Shown one piece after another: positions 1-5,980 of a stretch of 6,974 nucleotides of DNA (the first letter of the stretch is position 1; every line of letters begins with the position of its first letter). The position numbers and the translations under genes were made by a program. Below the pieces are notes generated by a model. The model saw only the letters and a program-made list of their open reading frames with translations, did not search any database and had not been told where the DNA came from. Origin of the DNA: Desulfobacterales bacterium. Its GTDB lineage: Bacteria > Desulfobacterota > Desulfobacteria > Desulfobacterales > JAUCGF01. Location: assembly GCA_029940345.1 (NCBI GenBank), contig JAOZRC010000283.1, positions 1-6,974 on the forward strand. Reading direction: 5' to 3'.

Positions 1-1
1 G

Positions 2-754
2 GAAAAGCCGTGTAACGAATGCTTCTGGCCGTTAAAGCGAAGTGGGGGTATTGGTGAAAATAAATGTCACCTGTTTGAAGAAATACTGTATCCGCTATTA
101 CAATACCCCGGTTTCAAATCTGCTCCCTGGACGCCAACGGTCTCAAAATCAAAATTGATAAATCGTGTCATGTTTTGCGATAAATGCAAAGCCTTATGGT
201 ATATCGATTACAATCCCAGGGAAGTCTATTTTGATGTAATTGAACCGATTCCCGATGATTGCATTGATTTACTCGGGGCAAATGCCACATTTGATAAGTT
301 TATTAACTTTTTGAATTCAGAAGATTCTACCAAGCCCTGGGCTGTTTTCATGCAGAATGTGGCGTATACATACGTTGAAAAAGGAGCTTTTGCTCTCCTT
401 GAAGTTGCTGAAAGTATAATAAATAACTTGAACAGGAACGCATTAACCTATAATGATGCAATGGTGTTGTTACGGCTGTTTTATAAGCTGGTTAAACGTG
501 CAAAACGGCTTCGTCTTGAAACGATCCGACCTGTTCCAGAGCTTGTTGAACGTGAAGATATTTTTACGCCTCATAATGAAAAAGTAAAAGAAAGTGAAAA
601 AAAACAAATTATCGGTGTGCTTAATGATATCGTTTATCAAGGTTTCTATATAAAAGGCGATGTTCTTTGTTTGCCTGAATCTGAAAAACAGGAACTGTTG
701 AAGATTGCCGGCCCTGTCAACGTTGGTATCAAGCAGCTTTTGCACTCTTGGTAA
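2..754 (+). CDS. Unrecognised protein with two CxxC pairs, 5' partial
   Basis: The reading frame is open from the first complete codon at position 2 to TAA at 754 (250 visible residues), so the true start lies outside the window. An in-frame TTG at 155 has no Shine-Dalgarno sequence and falls inside the cysteine-bearing part, so I do not take it as the start. Seen in the visible portion: CNEC at residues 4-7, a lone Cys22, and FCDKC at 58-62, a spacing that could bind zinc or another metal. The rest is mixed alpha-helical with a charged, Lys/Glu-rich stretch near residues 190-205 and ends in LLHSW. No signal peptide or membrane segment is visible. I do not recognise the family. The gene is followed by an 89-bp gap before the CGGC gene, which has its own strong ribosome binding site. 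A role as a metal-binding or nucleic-acid-binding protein is only a guess from the cysteines. Confidence 0.7.
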   Translation, partial: EKPCNECFWPLKRSGGIGENKCHLFEEILYPLLQYPGFKSAPWTPTVSKSKLINRVMFCDKCKALWYIDYNPREVYFDVIEPIPDDCIDLLGANATFDKFINFLNSEDSTKPWAVFMQNVAYTYVEKGAFALLEVAESIINNLNRNALTYNDAMVLLRLFYKLVKRAKRLRLETIRPVPELVEREDIFTPHNEKVKESEKKQIIGVLNDIVYQGFYIKGDVLCLPESEKQELLKIAGPVNVGIKQLLHSW

Positions 755-843
755 AAGAGGTGAAAGCGGGTGGCCCTGCCGTCAGGCCGCTACAAAGATA
801 GAATAGTTAACAATTTATCTTAATTTAATCAGGAGGAGATGAC
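755..843 (+). other. Intergenic spacer with weak hairpin and CGGC-gene ribosome binding site
   Basis: A GC-rich hairpin can form from AGCGG at 765-769 and CCGCT at 787-791, but no T-run follows, so it is at best a weak terminator for the upstream gene. The 3' part is AT-rich (about 797-830) and probably carries a promoter, though I cannot point to a convincing -35/-10 pair. AGGAGGAG at 831-838 is a near-perfect Shine-Dalgarno sequence, five bases before ATG 844, and fixes the start of the next gene. Confidence 0.5.
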
Positions 844-1290
844 ATGCAAGAAAAAGTAAAAATTGGTATCATCATCTGTGACCGCTACCGTAGGTGTGCA
901 GGCGGAAAGTGCTTCAGATCATTGAAAAACAGGGAAGGCGCGTTCAGCAGGTACAAGAATAGGGAAGTTGAAGCTGTCGGGTTTACCACTTGCGATGGGT
1001 GTCCGGGTGGCAATGTCGAATATGCTGTGGAGGAGATGAAGGGAAACGGAGCAGAGGTGATCCATCTTGCCACCGGATTGGTTGTTGGGTATCCGCCATG
1101 CCCTCATATCACTTATTTTCATGACTTTATCACAACACAATATGGCCTTGAAGTCGTTTATGGCACTCATCCCATACCTCAAAAGTACCTCAATACGCAC
1201 GATCAGTTGGGAACATGGGATGATCCCGAGTGGCAAAAAATCATTCAACCGACATTAGCGGATAAGGAAACGCGCTTATCATATAACTGA
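844..1290 (+). CDS. CGGC domain-containing protein
   Basis: A complete 148-residue protein starting at ATG 844 behind a strong AGGAGG ribosome binding site. It matches my recollection of the CGGC domain family (Pfam CGGC), small cytoplasmic proteins found mostly in anaerobes and thought to bind metal. Their reaction is not established to my knowledge. The family pattern is clear: an N-terminal beta strand IGIIICDR, the cluster Cys12/Cys18/Cys23 containing CAGGKC, the pair CDGC at 50-53 followed by PGGN, and PPCPH at 85-88 adding Cys86 and His88. A second strand with YGTHP lies near 106-110. Length is typical for a stand-alone member. No membrane segment or signal peptide. It appears to be monocistronic, since a strong hairpin lies just past the stop and the next gene is on the other strand. 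I am confident of the family and have no evidence for the exact substrate. Confidence 0.88.
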   Translation: MQEKVKIGIIICDRYRRCAGGKCFRSLKNREGAFSRYKNREVEAVGFTTCDGCPGGNVEYAVEEMKGNGAEVIHLATGLVVGYPPCPHITYFHDFITTQYGLEVVYGTHPIPQKYLNTHDQLGTWDDPEWQKIIQPTLADKETRLSYN

Positions 1291-1304
1291 CAAACAACCA
1301 GTAG

Positions 1305-1350
1305 GCCGGTTCCAGACTCTTAGAGCCTGTTTGAAAAGTCTGGAACCGGC
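1305..1350. terminator. Strong 14-bp hairpin between convergent units
   Basis: Two perfectly complementary 14-base arms (1305-1318 and 1337-1350, beginning GCCGGTTCC and ending GGAACCGGC) enclose an 18-base loop. The hairpin lies 14 bases after the CGGC stop and beyond the end of the minus-strand sensor remnant, so it could terminate both. On the plus strand the following bases are pyrimidine-rich (TGCTTCTCTAATTCTTCTTT) rather than a clean T-run. The right arm and loop coincide with a solo end of the repeat family annotated at 1322-1353, so the hairpin is partly built from mobile-element sequence. Confidence 0.6.
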
Positions 1351-2043
1351 TGCTTCTCTAATTCTTCTTTAACCGCAAGTCCTATCTTTTCTAACGTAAC
1401 CGGCTTCTTTATATATCGTGGCAAAGATAGCCGCTATGGCAACACCGGCCCAGATTAATATTTCAATTTTTTTTATGGATGCAAAAGCCTCCTTGGATGG
1501 CTGTAATACAATAACAAGCCAGCCGGCCGGTGGAATAATGGCCACACTGCCTAACTTGTCTATCCCCCTAAAACGGAAATTGAAGGTGCCTTCCTTGCCT
1601 GCCAATCCCTGTCGAATAACATTCAGATTCCTGACTTTCAAACGTTCATAAACAAACTTTCGTTTTGGATGGGCAATCGTTGTTCCGTCTTGATCAGATA
1701 TGGCAGCATAACCGTTGGCTCCGATCTTGATTTTATCTATGATTGCATTCAAGGCATCAAGATCCAAATATCCGACAATGACGCCATCTTTAATCGGTTT
1801 TCCTAAAGCGACAGCAGGTTTTCCCGTTCGGGATGATATAAAAGTCGATGACCAATATGGTTTTTTCGATTTTAGCGTTACTTGAAAATACGGTTGGTAC
1901 GACAGGTCATTCCCGATGTAATCTTCGTTGAAGGGAGCGATATAAGTAACGTGGCCTTGGTCATCAAGTATCTGGATCCTGGTGAAATAGCTGAACTGGC
2001 TGATCAAGCCATCCATGAAAGGAGGGGCGGATAGGAGAATCAC
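1320..2043 (-). pseudogene. Cache-domain sensor protein remnant with deleted middle and out-of-frame REC-like tail
   Basis: The minus-strand frame from 2043 to 1369 encodes 224 residues that read as the C-terminal two thirds of a double Cache (dCache) extracellular sensor. It shows IQILDDQGHV at 23-32, a DLSYQPYF motif at 46-53, a second Cache unit with GYAAISDQDG at 111-120 and IAHP at 123-126, and GWLVIVLQP at 174-182. A membrane helix follows at about 193-211. The expected N-terminal membrane helix is missing: the GTG at 2043 is preceded directly by an in-frame TAG. After the helix the frame ends in a short nonsense tail. In the next minus frame, 1433-1320 reads IKKPVTLEKIGLAVKEEL, which resembles the end of a response-regulator receiver domain with its conserved Lys-Pro. 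The simplest reading is a hybrid sensor kinase that lost its PAS/kinase/most-of-REC portion by internal deletion and also lost its 5' end. The REC identification is from pattern memory; the Cache call is firmer. Confidence 0.75.
1322..1353 (+). repeat. Solo terminal fragment of the MITE-like repeat family
   Basis: The 20 bases at 1322-1341 (AGAGCCTGTTTGAAAAGTCT) are identical to 5711-5730, the left end of the complete copy. Similarity continues to 1353 (27 of 32 positions by eye, sharing CGGCT) and then stops. Only one end is present here, with no matching inner arm or opposite end, so this is a relic or a recombination scar. It overlaps the terminator hairpin and the last codons of the REC-like tail. 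Confidence 0.75.
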
Positions 2044-2094
2044 CTATGAAAAACGTATCGAAAAATGTGCAAAGCACCGATGTTGGAAAAGTTT

Positions 2095-2155
2095 CAGCCG
2101 CCGGGGGGCCCACCCCCCCCCCCCGGGGGGGGGGGGGCGGGCCCCCCGGCGGCTG
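2095..2155. repeat. 61-bp GC-only palindrome centred on C12-G13
   Basis: The left arm 2095-2124 runs CAGCCGCC, six G, CCC, A, twelve C. The right arm 2125-2155 runs thirteen G, C, GGG, six C, GGCGGCTG. The arms are complementary over their full length apart from a small bulge (A2112 against G2137/C2138), with no spacer at the centre. It lies exactly between the 5' break of the sensor remnant and the 5' break of the transposase remnant. It could be a real recombination or replication scar, or an assembly artefact (joined poly-G read ends). Homopolymer lengths should not be trusted. Confidence 0.85.
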
Positions 2156-2157
2156 GC

Positions 2158-2466
2158 GGTCGTGAACTGTTCAATTTATCGCCGTCTAACCCTGAGGTAT
2201 CAGCAAATAAGGCTCGACGCAAATTCACAGCCAAATACAAACTCAGGATTCCAGACAAAGCCGATGCATGCACAGAACCAGGTCTGATTGGCGCCCTGTT
2301 GCGATCTGAAGGGCTTTATTCATCACATTTGGCCACATGGCGGCGTCAAAGGAAAAAAGGCCTCCTACTGGCAATGGCGCCTAAAAAACGGGGATGCCGA
2401 AAAAAAAAGAAAAATCCCTATGTTCAATCTTTTACGTTGCCGATATTGACAACACTTGCTTTTTGA
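2158..2466 (+). pseudogene. IS3-family transposase OrfA, truncated at both ends
   Basis: In the frame that opens at 2065 (133 residues), the part from about 2179 to 2418 reads as the N-terminal helix-turn-helix protein (OrfA, HTH_Tnp_1 type) of an IS3-family element. It shows SNPEVSANKARRKFTAKYKL, then ADACTEPGLIGALLRSEGL, YSSHLATWRRQR and APKKRG followed by a lysine-rich stretch. In intact proteins this is followed by a leucine-zipper segment, but here the sequence changes after KNP (about 2418) to an unrelated YVQSFTLPILTT tail and stops at 2466. No OrfB integrase with a DDE motif follows. The 5' residues before about 2158 are translation of the G/C palindrome and are not part of the protein. 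No start codon or ribosome binding site survives. I read it as an inactive IS relic; its two borders mark rearrangement points. Confidence 0.8.
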
Positions 2467-2735
2467 AATAAGTTTTATTTTTTTAAGCGAATGGTAAGTT
2501 ATCCCAATACCCTATAATTTTATGATATATTTATCTTATTCAAATTCAATGGCAATCGTAATCATGGAATGCGAAAGTTAAGCAGAGCGGAGGAACGGAG
2601 CGGAACGGTCTTTCGCAAATATAATGTGTTGTTCCACGATTCCAGCCATACGCGAACAACATAATTTTCGCACTCCTGAACTACATTGGCCATGATTTTT
2701 GAATAGGATACGATATATTCGCATTATCAATACTT
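2467..2735. other. Non-coding, structured spacer upstream of trkA
   Basis: No plausible gene is visible in these 269 bases. The first 100 bases are AT-rich. The middle contains two overlapping imperfect hairpins. GCGAAAG at 2571-2577 pairs with CTTTCGC at 2610-2616 around a purine-rich loop carrying repeated CGGAG/GGAACGG units. GTTGTTC at 2628-2634 pairs with GAACAAC at 2654-2660, extended imperfectly outward to 2615 and 2671. ATCATGG at 2560-2566 is matched in inverse by CCATGAT at 2690-2696, so the whole 2560-2696 block has loose overall dyad symmetry. It may be a decayed palindromic repeat or a regulatory leader. Confidence 0.5.
2699..2727 (+). promoter_or_regulatory. Possible trkA promoter
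   Basis: TTGAAT (2699-2704) and CATTAT (2722-2727) are separated by 17 bases, a sigma-70-like arrangement. Transcription would then begin at about 2734-2736, at the trkA ATG itself. There is no Shine-Dalgarno sequence before that ATG, so a leaderless transcript would fit. This is a weak motif match in AT-rich DNA. Confidence 0.3.
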
Positions 2736-4136
2736 ATGAAAAAAAATACACCATCTGAAAATATCTTGATCCTCGGTCTTGGCGGGGTCGGATATTACCT
2801 GGCCAAACGACTGGTCCATGAAGGCTATGCCATTACCGTCATTGAGGCGGAAGGCAGATTGATTCGTGAAGCGGACGGCACTGTGGATGCCCGGTTGATT
2901 CAGGGCAATGCCATGAGCATTGAAATCTGGCGCGAGGCCAATGCAAAGAAAATGGATTACCTCATCGCCGTCACTAACAACGATGCCGTGAACATGATGG
3001 CTTCAATCATAGCCCATCGTTTTGGGATTCCACGTAAAATTGCCAGGGTCCGGTCACTGGAATTCGGGAATGAAGATTCGTTTCTTACGGTTGAAGACCT
3101 GAAAATCGACCTGATCATTCACCCGGAAGAATTGGCTGCCCAGGAAATTGTCAGAATTATCAAACTCAGAGCTGGGAATGATATTATTGATATTGCGGAT
3201 GGACAAATCCAGGTGTTGGCCATGCGCATACGGGAATCATCACCCCTTGCCCACAAAAAGTTGAAAGAGATTACCCAGACCTATAATGAATTTCCATTTC
3301 GGGTAGTTGCCATTGCCCGCGGTATTACCACCATTATCCCGGGTGGGAATCACACCCTTTTACCCCAGGACCATGTTTCAGTCATGGCCGCCGCCAAGGA
3401 TTTGCCCAAGTTGATGACACTCACCGGCGTCAAGCAACAACACAGCCACCGTGTGATGATTTTAGGCGGCGGGCTGGTGGGTAGCCGCGTCGCCCAGTTA
3501 TTGGAAAAAACCGTCAAAGTCACGTTGATTGAGAAAGATGAAAAATCGGCTGAAGAATTGTCTTTTACATTAAAAAATGCTGAAATCCTGCATGGAGACG
3601 GTTCGGATGCCAATGTGCTGCAATTGGCCGGCCTGCTGGATATGGGCACATTTATCGCCGCAACCGGGGATAACGAAACCAATATCATGAGCTGTCTGTT
3701 GGCAAAACACCTCATGGACGATAAAAACAGTCATAAAAAATTCCTGCAAAGAAAATTGATCTGCCTGGTCAATAAAGAGGACTACCTGGTGCTGGCTGCC
3801 ACCATAGGTTCGGATATCGCATTAAACAAAAAGATTCTGGCCGGCAATCAGATTTTGAAATTCATACGCATGGGTCAACTGTTATCCGTGGCCCACCTGC
3901 ATGGTTTGGATGCGGAAATGGTGGAAATCGTAGCCGAACCTGACGCGCAGATTACCCGCAAACCCCTGTCCAAATTAGACTCCTTTTACCATGGAAAGAT
4001 TATTATCGGTGCTATTTTTCGCGATGCAGAATGGCGAATCGCCGTGGGCGACACCCACATCCAAAAAAATGAGCGGGCAATCGTTGTGTGTGAGTCCCTG
4101 TTCCTAAAGGATGTCCAGCAGTTGTTTTTTGCATAA
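2736..4136 (+). CDS. trkA: Trk potassium uptake system regulatory protein TrkA
   Basis: 466 residues, close to the usual length of about 458. TrkA is the cytoplasmic NAD(H)-binding gating subunit that sits on the inner face of the TrkH/TrkG potassium channel. It has the classic duplicated architecture. First RCK_N Rossmann domain: ILILGLGGVG with GxGxxG at 14-19, an acidic Glu37 at the end of strand 2, QGNA at 56-59 and IAVTNND at 77-83. First RCK_C domain: about 145-226. Second RCK_N: VMILGGGLVG, glycines at 244-249, HGDGSD at 287-292, AATGDNETN at 308-316. Second RCK_C: about 385-466. No membrane segment. ATG 2736 is chosen because the first beta strand begins nine residues later, though no ribosome binding site precedes it. 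Its partner trkH lies 46 bp downstream in the opposite direction, so the two are not co-transcribed. All domains appear intact. Confidence 0.96.
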   Translation: MKKNTPSENILILGLGGVGYYLAKRLVHEGYAITVIEAEGRLIREADGTVDARLIQGNAMSIEIWREANAKKMDYLIAVTNNDAVNMMASIIAHRFGIPRKIARVRSLEFGNEDSFLTVEDLKIDLIIHPEELAAQEIVRIIKLRAGNDIIDIADGQIQVLAMRIRESSPLAHKKLKEITQTYNEFPFRVVAIARGITTIIPGGNHTLLPQDHVSVMAAAKDLPKLMTLTGVKQQHSHRVMILGGGLVGSRVAQLLEKTVKVTLIEKDEKSAEELSFTLKNAEILHGDGSDANVLQLAGLLDMGTFIAATGDNETNIMSCLLAKHLMDDKNSHKKFLQRKLICLVNKEDYLVLAATIGSDIALNKKILAGNQILKFIRMGQLLSVAHLHGLDAEMVEIVAEPDAQITRKPLSKLDSFYHGKIIIGAIFRDAEWRIAVGDTHIQKNERAIVVCESLFLKDVQQLFFA

Positions 4137-4157
4137 GAACGCGGATTTAAAATTATA

Positions 4158-4177
4158 AGCGGCCGTCGGCTGCCGCT
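4158..4177 (-). terminator. Short hairpin between convergent trkA and trkH
   Basis: AGCGGC (4158-4163) pairs with GCCGCT (4172-4177) around an 8-base loop. On the minus strand the stem is followed by TATAATTTTAAA, a T-rich run, so it best fits a factor-independent terminator for trkH. On the plus side the following bases are TATCTCTTATCTCTT, which could give weaker termination of trkA. Confidence 0.5.
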
Positions 4178-4182
4178 ATCTC

Positions 4183-5640
4183 TTATCTCTTCCAAAAGGA
4201 TGGATAAAAAATCACCAGTGCCGAGAACATCTCCAGTCTGCCCACCAGCATGTTCCATGATAAAAACCACTTCCCGACTGCGGAAATATGGGCATAGTTT
4301 TCAGAAGGTCCGATGGTTCCGAACCCCGGACCGATATTCATCAGTGAGGCAATCACGGAACTCATGCCGGTGACATAGTCCATGTCATCTACCAGCACCA
4401 TGAAGCACCCACCGCCGAGGATAAGAAATATGTTAATAATAAAATAACATATCGAAAGGTCAATAATGATCCGATCGACCGGCCGGCGGTTTAGCCGGAC
4501 AGTTGCCACCGACATGGGCTGGAAAAATATTTTTTTAACAGTTGCCACCATATATTTCCAAATGATGACATAATGAACCACTTTGATGCCGCTGGTGGTT
4601 GATCCGGCACAGCCACCGATAAAACACGATGCATAGAGAAACATTTGGGCGGCCTGGGGCCATTTTTCATAATCGGCGGTGGTGAACCCGGTCGTGGTCA
4701 GAAGCGACATGATTTGAAAAACAGCGTATCGAATGGCATCCCCCAGGCTGTCGTAAGTTCCCTCTTTCCATAAAAGCAATGCCACTATAGTACAAAAGAA
4801 GATCAGGAAGCCCACATACCACCGCAACTCGGTGTTTATTCGGATGGTTTTCCATTCCCCTTTGACCAGATGGTAGAACAGCATAAAGGTCATGCCGCCC
4901 AAGAACATGAAGATGATAATCACCCAATCAAAATAGGCGCTGTCATAGTGTCCGATACTTGCGTTTTTGGATGAATACCCCGATGTCGATACAGTCCCGA
5001 AGGCATGACACAATGAATCGAAAAGCGACATCCCACCGAAACACAATAGCAGCGTTTCCAAGACATTCAAAGTGATGTAGATACCCCAGAGCCAGATCAT
5101 GGTATCTCGATTACGGGGGATGAATTTTTCTTTGGTAATCACCTGCCCGGGGCTTGATTCGGCTCGAAAAAGACGCACGCCGCCCATACCGTGGGGGAGA
5201 AAGATAACCGTCAGGGTTAGAAACCCCATGCCGCCCAGCAAATGGGTTTGGCTCCGCCAAAACAATAAGCCATGCGGAACCACTTCAATATCGGTAAGAA
5301 TGGTTGCGCCGGTGGTCGTATACCCGGACATCATTTCAAAAAAAGCATCGGTAAATGAAGGAATTGATCCGTGAAACATGAAAGGCAATCCCGATACTGC
5401 GGAAATCAAAACCCATCCGAATACGGCAATGAAAAAGCCGTCTTTGATGTTCAATTCGTGATGTCTGCGGAAAAACCACCACAGCGGCCACCCTGATAAG
5501 ATGGTAATGATTCCGGAAATGAAAATGGAGAACAGATCGTTTTCCCTATAATAGATTGAACAGGCCAATGGCAATACCATTGAACTGCCCGTAACGATCA
5601 GTAACTTTCCCAGGACATGCGCGATAGATCCATAATTCAT
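4183..5640 (-). CDS. trkH: Trk potassium uptake system membrane protein TrkH
   Basis: 485 residues, the usual length of the TrkH/TrkG/KtrB superfamily of K+ translocating channels in the inner membrane. The protein is hydrophobic with many membrane segments and the four pore loops are recognisable. P1 is SGYTTTGAT (105-113), P2 is GTVSTSGYSS (215-224), P3 is LLTTTGFTT (313-321) and P4 is NIGPGFGTIGP (435-445). Each has the filter glycine (111, 221, 318, 439). The intramembrane gating loop is visible as IGGCAGSTTSGIK (341-353). The C-terminus MLVGRLEMFSALVIFYPSFWKR-like ending (466-485) is typical of the family. The start ATG at 5640 gives a standard N-terminus, but no clear Shine-Dalgarno sequence precedes it. 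It works with TrkA, encoded tail-to-tail with a 46-bp gap. The upstream side abuts a MITE-like element at 5708, with a TATAAT directly beside it. Confidence 0.96.
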   Translation of the reverse strand: MNYGSIAHVLGKLLIVTGSSMVLPLACSIYYRENDLFSIFISGIITILSGWPLWWFFRRHHELNIKDGFFIAVFGWVLISAVSGLPFMFHGSIPSFTDAFFEMMSGYTTTGATILTDIEVVPHGLLFWRSQTHLLGGMGFLTLTVIFLPHGMGGVRLFRAESSPGQVITKEKFIPRNRDTMIWLWGIYITLNVLETLLLCFGGMSLFDSLCHAFGTVSTSGYSSKNASIGHYDSAYFDWVIIIFMFLGGMTFMLFYHLVKGEWKTIRINTELRWYVGFLIFFCTIVALLLWKEGTYDSLGDAIRYAVFQIMSLLTTTGFTTADYEKWPQAAQMFLYASCFIGGCAGSTTSGIKVVHYVIIWKYMVATVKKIFFQPMSVATVRLNRRPVDRIIIDLSICYFIINIFLILGGGCFMVLVDDMDYVTGMSSVIASLMNIGPGFGTIGPSENYAHISAVGKWFLSWNMLVGRLEMFSALVIFYPSFWKR

Positions 5641-5701
5641 AAGCGTCTGAAAGGAATCGGTTTTTCATTTATAATATGGATGTTCAGCGTTGTTTTTTTA
5701 T

Positions 5702-5707
5702 ATTATA
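5702..5707 (-). promoter_or_regulatory. Perfect TATAAT -10-like box beside the repeat, facing trkH
   Basis: On the minus strand the bases just outside the left end of the repeat read TATAAT, followed by ATAAAAAAACAAC, about 62 bases before the trkH ATG at 5640. A -35 hexamer would have to lie inside the repeat end. The best match there, TTAAGA, is spaced 20 bases away, which is long. A second AT-rich candidate (TATTATAAAT) lies nearer the gene. So the repeat may contribute to, or have displaced, the native trkH promoter. Confidence 0.35.
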
Positions 5708-5875
5708 CTAAGAGCCTGTTTGAAAAGTCTTAAATCGGCTACAAAAGCGTGAGAACGGTTCTGATTTCCTCAAATTTCACGGCAATAGGGCGGCTATTCC
5801 CTTAAAATTTGCGAAAATCAGCCCTCGCTCTCACACTTTTTCGCTTCGATCACGACTTTCCAAACAGGCACTTAG
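5708..5875. mobile_element. MITE-like palindromic element, complete copy, inserted in vapC
   Basis: A 168-bp imperfect palindrome running from CTAAGAGCCTGTTTGAAAAG at the left to its inverse (CTTTCCAAACAGGCACTTAG) at the right, with midpoint near 5791. The terminal inverted repeats match at about 19 of 22 positions. Inner segments also pair: GTGAGAACGGTTCTGATTT against AAATCAGCCCTCGCTCTCAC, and CAAATTT against AAATTTG. At the tip AATAG (5784-5788) and CTATT (5794-5798) enclose GGCGG. It is flanked by TA on both sides (5709-5710, 5873-5874), compatible with a TA target duplication giving a 162-bp element at 5711-5872. It encodes no protein. This fits a miniature inverted-repeat element moved by a transposase elsewhere in the genome, whose family I cannot name. 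The folded transcript would be a long hairpin. Confidence 0.85.
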
Positions 5876-5980
5876 ATATAATCTTTCACTCGGAGTGCTG
5901 CTCAACCAGTCTGCCACATTCACATCTGGTGATGATTTTACAAGTTCTGATATCACACAGGTGTCTAATAGATAATTCAA
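5831..5980 (-). pseudogene. vapC: VapC-type PIN toxin, truncated by the MITE-like element
   Basis: The minus-strand frame starts with TTG at 5980, overlapping the antitoxin stop by four bases (TTGA), a normal translational coupling in toxin-antitoxin operons. It reads MNYLLDTCVISELVK, the hallmark first strand and helix of a PIN-domain ribonuclease: Asp6 of LLDTC is the first metal-binding acid and Glu12 the next expected one. It continues PDVNVADWLSSTPSERLYLS, as in family members, to residue 37 at about 5870. At codons 36-37 it enters the repeat, which adds ACLESRDRSEKV and a stop at 5831. An intact VapC has about 130-140 residues with further catalytic acids, so this 49-residue product cannot be an active nuclease. 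The missing 3' part is not found on the other side of the element, so a deletion or inversion has also occurred. The family call is confident; activity is ruled out by length. Confidence 0.85.

Noticed and set aside
155..754. TTG-initiated 199-residue protein as a complete gene
   Set aside because: The frame is open upstream to the window edge with protein-like sequence including CNEC, and the TTG has no ribosome binding site, so the gene is 5' partial.
2065..2160. Proline/glycine-rich N-terminus preceding the transposase fragment
   Set aside because: It is a translation of the G/C palindrome, with no family support and no ribosome binding site.
2571..2671. Integron attC site (GTTAAGC near a hairpin with bulges)
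   Set aside because: No matching RYYYAAC/GTTRRRY core pair at the correct ends, no integrase, and no cassette boundary pattern.
3350..3715. 121-residue minus-strand ORF within trkA
   Set aside because: It is antisense to a confidently identified coding region and has no recognisable domain.
4667..4927. 86-residue ORF in another minus-strand frame within trkH
   Set aside because: It is a shadow of trkH with no independent start signal.
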